From Lepidurus packardi (Eukaryota; Arthropoda; Branchiopoda; Notostraca; Triopsidae): a DNA stretch of 64,000 nucleotides. The stretch covers positions 6,639,001-6,703,000 of the forward strand of contig JAKZAN010000006.1 in assembly GCA_023053545.1 (NCBI GenBank), in the 5' to 3' direction. Position 1 is the first letter of the stretch, and every line of letters starts with the position of its first letter. Under the pieces are notes generated by a model. It did no database searches. It was not told the DNA's origin and saw nothing but the letters and a program-made list of their open reading frames with translations. Below are positions 28,044 through 39,900 of the stretch, one piece after another. A program made the position numbers and the translations under genes.

Positions 28044-31000
28044 ATGGCCGGGGCGGAAATCACGTTTTTCACGGACAGTCCAGCTTTCCGTACATCATTG
28101 TTTAGTAGCGGCGGTGTGTCTTCGTTGACCCAAGCCTGGAGCAGCGCCAGCCCTTCCAGGGTTCCACCGGTGAGTATTTACTTTTGCCCCTTGGGACATA
28201 TTTTTCTTCTTTTTTTTTACCGTACTACGGTACATATCAACTGTCAAGATTCGAGTCCGTGGGAACATCCTAGACATAAATGTGTTCCACTGGATTTACC
28301 TACACCTCTAAACCATGTGAGAATAAGACAAGTCGGCGACCAGTGCCAGCAACCGTTGCTCTTTAGAGTAGACCTTGAAAAGGAATCCGCAAATCCAGTT
28401 GAGGAAAACATCGGACATTAATTACCGAGCAAGTTGGCTTTCCCTTTTTTTCCAGAACCACATTCCCTCCTTGACTGCATACTGTAAATCAATGTTCCAG
28501 CCCGTTTGTTTCTTTTCCACTGTGTCGAGAATAGAGTCGTTAATCGTTGTCCATTGCGAGGCACAATTATTAGCGTGATCTATCAAGATTCCACACAGTA
28601 AAGTGTTGCCTATCGTGTACCATTAAGGACTCTATTATCAGTCACGCATGAACAAAAGTAACCACCGCTGGTCTCTACCCCTAGGCTTCCACTCTAGTCA
28701 TGTAGGCAGTCAAAAGTGAAAGAATGTAGAGATTCGCCATTCTTGCGGTTTGCGAAGAAAGATATAAATTAGTTTAAACTCAGGAAGAATTGGTAAGGAT
28801 TCTACTTTCTTGGTTTGGCAATAAATAGGTTCTCGACAACTTCCCCGACACATTGTCCACGAAAAGTTTCACCAGTAACGGAATGCGAATGCATCGGCAT
28901 CAAGAATGGGGCCAACAAACGCAGGCACAGACGGAATTTGTGTCAACGACCCGAGTCGCCGGTGTCAATCAATGGACTGAGGTTGCATCCACGTGCAGCT
29001 CTCACGTAATAAAAAACACTAAGGTTACCACAAAATGCCCACTATTCTAACTCGAAATACTACGCAGGTGTTCGGTAGCCATTGGTCAACTCAATCGCAA
29101 TCGGTATCACAGGAGAGTTTGCTGAGCGACAACCTTGCCATCCGGCAATCTGGGCAGGACGACTTCCAGGTAAACTAAAGCCAATTAGAATCACCTCTTG
29201 ACATTTTTGAGAATCTCCCAAAATTTCTTGACAGCTTCCTACAGAACCTTTGGATGTCCAGGCACAGCTGGGCAAAGGTCATGTAGGACGGAAAGGCTCC
29301 TTGGGCGGAAGACGACCGCCAACTTCAAGAAGCCGACGCAGTAGTTCCGGTAGCATAGTCAGAGTCAATACAGACGAAGATTTACTGAGTAATACTGGTT
29401 CTTCACATTGGACGACGACCATATCTACAGAACTTGCAGCCCCTTCATCGGCTACATCGGATCTTCAACATAGTAACAGGGCGTCCTCTGAGTCGCCCAA
29501 GAAAAAAGTGCCACCACCGCGTCCGCCCCCTCCCAAAATCAACACTAGAGTTTCGGCCTCCATTAAATCGCCTGCTACAAACGAACGTCTGCCTGATACG
29601 CTTAAATACTTCTTTATGGCTGACACTAGTCCCACGTCTCCAAATTTGTCGGAGGAAAATTCCAGTATCCATACTCCTCCGCCGCTACCACGTACTATGG
29701 CCCCTACCACAAAACCGTCCACTCCAGAATCCTACGGATCGTTCGACGCTTCTCCTAAAGCGGACGTGGTGGACATTCGAGACAAAGAATCAGTCGAAGA
29801 CGGTCACGTGGTAAGAAGACGTACAGTGGTTACCCTTGGCTCCGCGAGTCGCTCAACGGACATGCTAACTTCGCCTACTCCGTCGGAAGAACCGGCCTGG
29901 AAGAGGAACCTCAAAGCTAGGCGGTCGTTGCGTTCTCAACGAGAAATCGAAGGCCGGATCACACCGGAATCCCCCAAGCAACTTTCTTCAGCTTCCTTTT
30001 CTGAACGCTCTTACAGCAACACCGGTCAGACGAGTAGTGGTAATATCAAAGTTACAATCAACGGCTCTTCCTCGTTGTGTGGCGATACTATGGAAGCCAA
30101 TCACTCCTTTGGGCGGACCGGTGAACCGGAAGTGCGACCAGCACGAGCCAGTGCCTTTAATGTGCGACGTACTATTGAACAACGTAGGAATGCTCAGCAG
30201 CGCGATACTCGTATACCCATGCGTTCCAATACAGATGAAGATGGGTACGATGGCAGTGCTAGTAGTGTTGCCAAAAGCGTGTCTTTAACAAGCATCCGCG
30301 ATGACGATTCGATAGCTTCCACCCCTTACGATTCGGAACAAAATTTGACAGAAGAACGACCCGACGGTCCAATGGGTCGCTACCTGTTTGGTTCTACAGC
30401 TAGTAGCCAACTAAGTGGCGATAGAACTATTTCTATTTCAATGTCCTTTTCGGATTTGGACTCTAACGAAGACCTTACTTCGAGTAAACGACGTGGCGGT
30501 AAGAAAAGCGAAGCCTGGTACGAACGACGCCAGTCATACGGTTTCGAAGGCGCCGATAAATGGAAGTCGCAAAACGACGACGCCGGTTCGGAAAATTCTG
30601 GCCGAAGCACCCGTTTAAGTCGGTCTTATGATAGCATCGAGTCCCGCAGTATGGCCAATTCTGACAGTCGCGTACCGCCTTGGTTACGCACTTCGCAGCG
30701 CGAGCGAGAAATACCCGAATCACCAGAGAATCGCTACGTTTCCGAACCTCAACCACAACACGTCCCTTTAACTAAGCCCCTAGTCACAACAACCGTATCT
30801 GCACCCCAACCTCCCCCTGCTACTAACACATTCCCAGATGACCGGCTACCCCGGAATATCGAACAATCAGAAGCTAATTCACCTTCTGTAGAACTGCGTT
30901 CGCGCCCACGCTCTACGACGTACTTGTTAGAGGAAGAGAATAAGCCTATCTGGCTAAGAGACCTCAAAGCGCGGCGGAGTCTGCGAGAAACCAAGTCACG

Positions 31001-34000
31001 TTGCTCGGATTCGGCGACTGAACCTGTTGTGGCTAAAAATCCTCAGGAACCACCCTGGAAAAACGTTCGCCTGCGTCCTACGGGAGTAAAGCTAGTGGGT
31101 GAACCAGACAACTATCCTAATGAGCCTCCTCAAGAGACAGTGCGAAGAATTCAGACCTGCAGTGACACAAGATCATCCACGCCGTCGTCTACTTTCTCGG
31201 AATCGCGCGCCGGACGGCTTCTCGAGCGAACCCGACGACAATCACAGGATAAGTTAGCTACACCTACCGCATCCGATGACCAGCTGGACCCGTCTTTCGC
31301 TCTGCGTCACCAGAAGTCGGTAGAACTCATGAAACTCATTGACGAGACGCCGTACGTTTTCAGAAATGCCGACGAACCGGTTTCATCAGCTTCCCCTCAA
31401 CAGAATACACAAAAAATGGGACACTCGAGTGGCCTTCATATAAAGCAAGATTCGATGGTTAACCCAACACCTGTCCAGCCAATTGTAGCCCAAATCGAGC
31501 GCATTCGCGAACCTCCTATCTATATTGCCATCGAAACTCGTCCTATCAGCAAACCGGAGCCCAGCGATACGGATGCCTATTCTGACAGTACTCTGCAGAC
31601 TTCGATGGAAGATTTGACTCAGCCAAAGAAACCAAAACGAGTTGGATTTGCGCAAGGTGTAAAGGAAGAAAGCGACAAAGTGTCGCGCCCGAAGAGGAGA
31701 ACCCGCAGTCCTGAAGCAAGGTTGAAGGAATGGCAAGCGAAGAAAGAAACGCGCTTTGGAGACTTTGACGGCGAAAATAGTGGTGGAAAGGTGACCATGT
31801 TTGGCGACCTTGACGTCGAAATTCCTGAAAGTGCCAAGATCTACGTCAAGCCTGTTTCCATACCGATAAGCACTACAAGTTCCGAGAGCCAAGCAGAAAC
31901 GAAGACCACAACCGTCAGCTCAACTTTCCTCTCCATCCTTCAGCGGAGACCCTTGGATACCCTCGACCATGCCTACCACGAACCTACTACCGTAACTGCG
32001 AAGTCGATGATGAACGAAACTTCCTCCGACCAATCTTTCCCTTACCGTTTCGACAATGGCATGAGCTCCATAGGCTTTCCGCATGCATACCGAACCCAGT
32101 CCCCGAGCCCGTTGATCACACCCAGTGAAGTCGAAACCGCAAACACCGTCGTTATTTGCGCCCAGGAACCTCAACCTAAAAGCATCCTGAAAAAGCGCAG
32201 CGTGGACAATCTTTTGACTATAGAGAACGTCACCACGTTGCGCCAAGCAGCGGAAAATGGCTTTGTTAATAATCCCATTTTCCAGAAACCTTCCAACTTG
32301 GTAACAGCGGAAATTACAAAACCTGTGTCGACCTACCAATTCTCCAGTCCGCACTACAGCGCTAATTCAGATACGCCTCTTTTCAGCGTAACGATATTAC
32401 CTTCCCCGAGCACGAAAATAGTGACCGCGGAGTTGGAGGCTTGTCCCATCGATAGTGAACCTCCTCGCAATTTCGTTTCCAATGCTTCCCACCCGGTGAA
32501 CGTCTCACCTACCCCATGGGGTGTTCACTTGAAACACGTGGATCCTCCCAGGAAAGTGAGCTCGATCGAACGGAAAACAAAGAGCATGGGTTCCTGGCTA
32601 CCGGATACGAGACCGAGCCAGACATACCAACCCAAATCAGAGACAATCACACCCGAACCTCTCACCAAATTCAGTTCCGACACTGCCAAACCTGTTTACA
32701 CTACCCCATTCCATGCGTATCCGAGTTTCCGGGAGGCTTCCTCTACACCCTATGAGTCGAAGCCCTTCAACACGTACATGTCAACTTTGAAAGCTGTCAG
32801 CAACATCACCAACCAACTGTTAACCCTCAAAGACTTCGAAGACGACTCGGAAGCAGAATTATCTGATTCCGCCAATAAAGACCGAGATGACTGCAGTTCT
32901 ACAGCCTGGTCCGAAACTTCTAGTATCATTCAAACGAATTTCGACAGACCTAACGGTAAGTTTCTTTTGGTTATATATTGAAGTGTTCCATTGGCAGACG
33001 TGATCAGCGAAGCACATCCAGTGAAGCCCCACTAACCTTGTATATGTGTATTGTTCTACAGACCATGTGACGCAAGCCATATACGCATCATTTGATTCAC
33101 CCCATAATTCGGAAGCTAATGCCATTAATCATCATTCCAAGTCTCAGCCGTTCAAAATCAGCCACAGGATTGTTGAGCATTTCAACAAACATCTGTTCGG
33201 AAACGCAGATCTGCGATTTAAAACCGCGGACGGGAATTCCAATCATGGGAAATTTGGTTCACAATCCTTAGAGTATGACCAGCCACCAATCCAACTCAAA
33301 CCTTTCGCTTCGCTGCCCACGAAAATTGCGCCCAACTCCAATACCGCTTCCCAACTTACTTCAATTCGCCTCCGTCCGATAGGACGCCCGAAAACCCCGG
33401 AATACGAAGAACCCGACCAAAGACAGGCCCAGCCCTCGTTACGAAAGCCGCTGTCGCCCAAAATACAACGCATCGATCCTCGTACGCTGGCTAATCCCAG
33501 CCCTCCTTTAACAACCTACGTTGATCCCGCTCAGTATCGAACTGCGGATGCTTACAGAATTCGGAACGATATGGTGATCATTAAGACGCGTGTTAAAACT
33601 ACCGATATCCCAACCAAGGACGTTAACTGTTCCCATCAAACCGGTAATCTCTATTACAATGCTGCTTAGAAAAACCTCTTTATATGTAAACCCGTTTTCT
33701 TTAGGTTTAACAGAAAAAGAAGTGGATGACAACTGGACCTTGTCCAGTCCAAATCGTTCTAGACACTCTGACACGTTAGAGTCCAGCCAAGTCGAACTTG
33801 GACCGAAACTACCAAGCCTGGGAAATCCTTCGGTATCCTGGACGCCGATTGAAAAGGAGACTACTTCTCTGCGCACGAAATCCTTAGATACCAAGATGTC
33901 TCCGTTCAAAGCTTCGCAGAGCGATGTCACTTCAATCAAGATCCAATATAGCCATTCCACCAGCTCAAGTCAGCACGAATATATCTCCAATTCGCCTGGC

Positions 34001-36055
34001 AAAGAGAACATGTCTCACTATGAGAAAGATTTCTTAGATACGGCTTCAAAGCTTTCATCTCAAGAATTCCTACCCGATCCAATACATCCCTGGCGCAAAA
34101 GAAGGTCGTCTTCCATTCAATCCCACGATTCACGAACCAGTCGTGATTTTGACGACTGTGGCTCGGAGCCCTCTGGGCTACATAGCGACTACTCGCAGTC
34201 CATTTCCTCTACACGACAATCTACCGAGAGAGAACTAAAAGCACCGGAACCAGAACCTGACTGGATCCAACACGTTAAAGAACGCAGTATTGAAAGAGAC
34301 TGGGAGAGCATTGGTAAGATACGAATCAACTGTTACAGTATTTGTAAACTTAACGTAATTACTCTAGGAAAAGTCAGTATGGTCAGCAATACTTTTTCAG
34401 CTCCCTGGGTGGACCAAGTAAAACTGCGGTCGCCTGTACTACCTACTAAGACCAGCAACATCCCTAAACCTGCTGAATACGAAGAAAGTATGTCGCCTTG
34501 GAAGAAAGAACTGGAAGAGCGTAAACGCCATAGTTTTCAAGCATTGGTGAACCTGGAGCGTGAGTCAGCAGAATTCGCATCAAGCTTGCAGGTTAAAGAG
34601 GACGCCAACATGCTACACTGGGACAACGACTCCTTCAATGGCAAAGAAACAGACGATGAATTCGCCTTCCGCAACAAAACTGGAGGAGAACTCACAGGTG
34701 GAATGCCTGAAGACAAAGCGTCCTTGTTGGTTCGCAAGTTTTTCACCAATGCTCCCAACAATCCCGAAACTAAATTCCAGAAATTCGCTAAAACTGAAAC
34801 TATTGTCGAGGAAACGGCCACGGAATCGGAATCAATCCAAGACAAAGAGGAAAAACGCCCGGTGTCCCAAACCTTGTCCTTGGATTCCGACGAGCTTTTC
34901 AGAATTTCGACCACAGATTTAACTTCGGATTTTGGATCCGTTTTAGACATCCTGAATACATCGGCAGACCAAGGATCGGAAATCAATTTGTCTGACGATC
35001 GTTCAACGACCCCGAAGTCTCTGCGACTCTGCGCTGAACACGATCGACCTCATGTTCGTCTTTCGGATATCTTAAAGCGAACCTTACAGGAAAAAATGAA
35101 GGAAGACTTTGATCTGCTGGATTTAAAGCCCAGTCAGGTGATCTCGAATTTCCACGGGAATCGTAGCTCAAATTCTCCTGCGTCTTCAAGCGACACGAGA
35201 TCAACGAGATCTACCTACTCTTCTTCTTCATCACACAGGTCCTCCTTAGCAAACCCTACGACGCGGAGGATTAAGCCGCAAGAGAAGCCGGAACAGCGAA
35301 AAGCCAGGTTGTCGTCGGGAATCTTAAGTGTGAAAAACAACTCGACTTCTATATCCCAACCAATGCCAACAGTAAGTAAAGCCGGGTCTGCTTCCGGGAA
35401 ACCCGACCCGGAAATTCGCAAACGAATATCGAAAACGTCCTTAAAGTCCCAACCTACTCCAATAAAAACGAACACAAAGGTGCTGAGCAAAACAGGGCAG
35501 AAATTAACCTACGAGAGGGAAGAAACAGTCGACCCAGACGGCCGAAGCACGAAATCCACGACCCGCAAAGTGGTACTTCGAGGAGGTCGATCGATGAATG
35601 CCGGCGGTGAAGAAGTTAAAGAAACCTTAGAGAAACGTCAAGGTACCTTCACGCTCAGAGATTTTTCTTAAAAGCTGGCTAATTTTTTTATTATTGCAGT
35701 AACGCCTATAAATCCCAAAGAGAGCAGAACTTCGGCTTTGCGGAAGAAAATCCGCGTGAAAGCAGACGCTGGGTACGTAACAACTAAACTAGGCACCAAC
35801 GGTTACCTAGTCACCGAAAACGTACAGAACAAGGGCGTGTCATCGAAGGAATCTGTTGGAGGTACAACTTACTACTACTACAGAAAATTGCATAATAATG
35901 TTTACTGAAATTAAGGTGGTGGATTTACAGCCACCAGAGAAATCCGTAATGACACAGATCGTCGAATCATCGTCCACCAAAGCTCCAATCCCTCCGGTGT
36001 TAATTCGGCTCGGTCTAGAACGGTTACTAAAAGCTCATCAACTACCACAGTGTAA
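28044..36055 (+). CDS. Giant disordered protein with Trp-basic motifs (2292 aa)
   Basis: Nine exons join in phase: 28044-28169, 28829-29005, 29068-29169, 29235-32955, 33062-33643, 33705-34313, 34368-35642, 35700-35861 and 35931-36055 (TAA 36053-36055). The sum is 6879 nt, an exact multiple of three. I chose the ATG at 28044 because it follows a purine-rich leader and an upstream intron acceptor. The chain is very Ser/Thr/Pro/Arg-rich and probably mostly unfolded. It has a Pro stretch near residue 226 (VPPPRPPPPK, a possible SH3 or EVH1 ligand). A Trp-plus-basic motif recurs near residues 355 (PAWKRNLKARRSLR), 706 (IWLRDLKARRSLR), 1753 (PDWIQHVKER) and 1814 (SPWKKELEERKRHSF). The tail is basic, Ser/Thr-rich and ends in TTTV. 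No catalytic domain, membrane segment or signal peptide is visible. Actin or membrane-cortex scaffolding is conceivable from such motifs, but unproven; I do not recognise the family. Exons 2 and 3 are the least certain. Confidence 0.82.
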
Positions 36056-36981
36056 GAAAAAAGAACAAACCTCTTTGAAAAATAAAAAAAAAAAATTCAA
36101 AATTAATCGCTGTATGTCAACTAGGACATCGAAACGCTTCAATGGGACCGCCAACTTCAAAACTGGGTTATGATAATATTCACAACGCTCCTATACCTAT
36201 TAGCTAGATTTCGTGATCCAAAACGTCAGTGTTATCCTACTCATATTAGTGCCTTGTGTGTGTGTGTGTTTTAAAGTTTCATAAATGTGGAGGATTTTTA
36301 TATCGAAACAGCTCAGTACCCAATGTGCAATTTTTTTTTCACCATAACGTTATAAATACATTTGCTCCTAGAATTTTGGCAATTGAGGTTCCACGAATTT
36401 ATGACAGATAGGGTGTCACAGCGACTTCAAGGGTTCACTGGAATAGTGAACGCCCCCACGAACATGATTCAAGCATAGCCTTAGGGGAATTCCGGCATAA
36501 TCACTATTATTGTTTTCGTTCCTTATAATCTAACTTTACAAATCCCTGTATGCAGGATAAGTGCGCGTTATCTCCCTCGGCGGAATTGAGAACCCATCTT
36601 TCAAGAGGATTAGAAACATACCACACTATCGTGGGATCAAAAGAAAGAATTTAATCTGAAGCGCTCGAGACTGATGGGGGTTGGTGTCGTCTTACGCCAT
36701 ACGCTCAAAGACTAAAGGGCAGACACGAAAAACTCTGGTCGGAATTTTAGTATCCGGTCAATTTTACACAAGCAACTTGTGCATTTTTTTGCAGTAACAC
36801 ATACAGTGATATTCTTGAGCACATCTTCTGTTCAACGTTTACGCCGCCGCATGTAGTTCAAGTGGCTCAGCAGTTGAGCTTAAAATATTGGTATTGCTGT
36901 TCCCCCTTTCCACTGTGTTAAAACACTTGCTTTCGAAAACAAAGCAGAACAAGTGTGTTTTTAAAACCAGAGCTGTGAACA
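36056..36981. other. Intergenic: 3' end of giant gene, upstream region of MFS gene 1
   Basis: About 0.9 kb with no coding potential. It contains AATAAA at 36081-36086, 25 nt after the upstream stop codon, which is a plausible poly(A) signal, and a (TG)7 run at 36255-36268. The rest is presumably the promoter and 5' UTR of the first MFS transporter; no TATA box stands out. Confidence 0.6.
36255..36268. repeat. (TG)7 microsatellite
   Basis: An uninterrupted TG run between the giant gene and the first MFS transporter. Confidence 0.9.
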
Positions 36982-39900
36982 ATGGAAATGGAGAATAACG
37001 TAGATCCAGTCAAGGTAAAGAAAAGAGTGTGGTATTCGTTAGTGCTCTTGGCCGGTTCTTTCACGGTGGGAGAAATATGTCACTTCTTAATTGGAATTAC
37101 GAGTAGAGCTATATCGCAAGAATTGCAGTACGGGGATCAAAGCTGTCTTCAAGATACGGATATCTCCATACCAGAAAACTTCACCTCGTGCGATAGCATT
37201 CCCAACGAAAATCAGTAGATATTTCCTCTTTTATGTTCTTCTAGTGTCAACTTCATTCCTATAAAAAAATAGATGCTCAAATATAAGTTATGGGGACCAC
37301 AATTACTGCGACTGGAATTACAATGGTTTGGGAATACAATACCAAATCCTCGCCGGTCCCAGTTTTATTGCAGCTTTTGCAATTGGGGGCATCATAATGG
37401 GTGTATTGGCAGACATGTACAGCCGGTGAGCAGCAGACAGATCATGAAATGCTCCTTCGCAAAATTAGCCTCTTTCTTCTTTTTAAAGAAAAAACCTCAT
37501 GGCTATGGGCACATTGATATTCAGTATATGCACGATTGCAACCGGCTTTGCTCAAGCCTTTTGGCAGTTGGTATTACTACGGATTGGACTAGCTCTGGGG
37601 TAAGATGTTCAAAATGTTTGGGAAGTTATTCAAGCGGCGAAAGGTTTCTTACGATTGAAACTAGTTCCATATTTAAGGCTTTTTAAATGACCAAAACGAG
37701 CAAAAAACTAAGGCAAAAAAGAAAAGGAAAGAAAAAGGATACTCGGAGTTCGCTGAAGACAAAGGTCAATTAAATACCGTTTTAGAATGCATGGCTATCG
37801 CTTCATGGAGGTCAAAATCAAATTAACATGCCTTAAAACAACGGACACATGTTCGAAGTCAAAAAAAAAAAGAAGAAACGAGGAAGACATTGAAGGTTAA
37901 CAGGAACAGCTCAAGTTACACTGGCCTTCTTCCAATGCTTGCCCTTGTTAAGGGTGCAGAAGAGGAAGAAGATATCAATTACAAAGAACTCATAGGAATA
38001 TTTGAAGTGTAACGCGCGCATTTTCGGAAGACACGCTAACGTTGAACACAATTCCAGTATGTTAAGGCCACGGATACTGCAAGTAGTTGAACATTTTGTC
38101 CAAAGATGGCACTGACGACTGACCTGTATCCTACGCTATACGGAGTTTCTTATCGTAATTTCATAATCGGAGGACTTAAAATTCTCAAAAACAGAAAGTG
38201 ATAATTCAAATATATTTTTGTAATACTATCTTAATTAGAAAATTTAGTACATAAAGCTTGTTTCATTTTGATACATGATTTATTTAAGATTTCCATAACT
38301 TGGGAAACTAGAAAAATGTACGGAAAAAGATATTAAAAGTAGACCACCTTTACACAATAGACTGATGCATCCCATGCATTACGGTCACCATACAACTTGA
38401 CTATACTACATAGGGAATGAGAATTTTTTAACCCCTTTTTGTCATGTAATAGCGCCAGCAGTGGTTACAGTACACCGTGGCCTTAACAGTAAAGGAGGAA
38501 GAAGTTATCCATTAAAAAGAACTCGTTTGAATATTTTAAGTGTAACGCGCTCGTTTTCGGAAGAAGATATGCTAACATTGAACACTGTTAGTTTTTCAAT
38601 ATACAAAAGAAAAGGTGTGCCACTTCATGTCGATCTGGAATACACATTTTGCCGCATGAAATACTTCCCCAAACAAAAGCGTCCTAGCACAGAAAATAAC
38701 AGTAATGCTTTATAATTATAGTGAGTCGGCCTGCCAACCAGTGTCAGCCGGTATGATTGCGGACAGTTTCCCACAAGTAAAGCTTAACCGAACTGGCACA
38801 TTTTACACCCTGAAATTGCCAACATACCAGATTAATAAGTTTTTAATCTAGAGCTCACGCGGAGTAGCCATGGGCATTGTTAACCTTGGTATTTATCTCG
38901 GTTATGGATTGTCATTCGCAATCGGCAATTATGTAACGGCAGCCAATATCTTAGGCGAGGTAATTCTTTAGCATTTCAGTAGGCGCTCAACTAAAATTCA
39001 AGGGGTTCGAAACTTGACTGTAGCCTCGTACACCCTGCAAAGTCGGTTACAATTGTATCTCTTTGTAGCACGTGTAACTTCACTTGTGACTGAATAACTT
39101 AACAATTATAGATTGTAGCTTTGTAGCACTACAATAACCGTTGTAACTTTAGTTTTAGCTTTGCAACCGTACTTTATAGCGTTGTAACCGTTGTTTGTAG
39201 CTTTATTACCGTACTTTCTAATTTTGTAACCATATTTTGTAGTTTTGTAACCATATTTTGTAGTTTTGTAACCCAGTAGCCTTCCCTTCGGCCCTTGTTC
39301 ACTTTACTCCCCACATGCTAAACAGTAACCCAGGAATCTGCAAATTGTAGAGTATTTCCTTGGGTCAATCGCGAATGGAGTGAATCGCGGTTCATCATCC
39401 AAACCATGCCTGTTTCAATGACAATACGCCACAAATTGCAAGTTAAACTTGCGCTAATTTCAAACGTACTTATAATTACAAGATATTCCTATTTTAAGAT
39501 GTTCCTATACAAACATTAGCCATATGCATACGACAATGCATTTTACATTAGTGAAACTCAGGAGACTTCAACACTCGTTAAGTTTGCACATATAAGGAAT
39601 CACGTTGTTTTCCCATCATTACAAAGTTTCAGGAAAGATTAAAAACAATTCCCAAAAAAAAACAAGATTAAAAAGTCGGCACACTTGTGCGTCTGTCTGT
39701 TCGGTTGTATCTACACTACCACGTAGAGACGTAGAGTCGGGTCATTGTTCCTGTCGATATCACGCTGGAAGTCAGTTAGTCAGAAACAAACGTTCGAAGT
39801 CGGAAACATTAGAGTAGGAAGCGGGAAACGTATTGAAGTCGTACAAAGTCAACTAAGGCAAAAGGCAAACCTCGAGGCAAACGTACAAAGGCAAACCTCG

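Noticed and set aside
31386-31892. 168-residue antisense frame in the giant disordered gene
   Set aside because: A shadow of the strongly biased sense-strand reading frame; similar antisense frames occur all along both giant exons.
38461-38715. 84-residue open frame in MFS intron 3
   Set aside because: It overlaps the end of the TTAA element and the duplicated block, with no homologue or splice context. It is best explained as repeat-derived.
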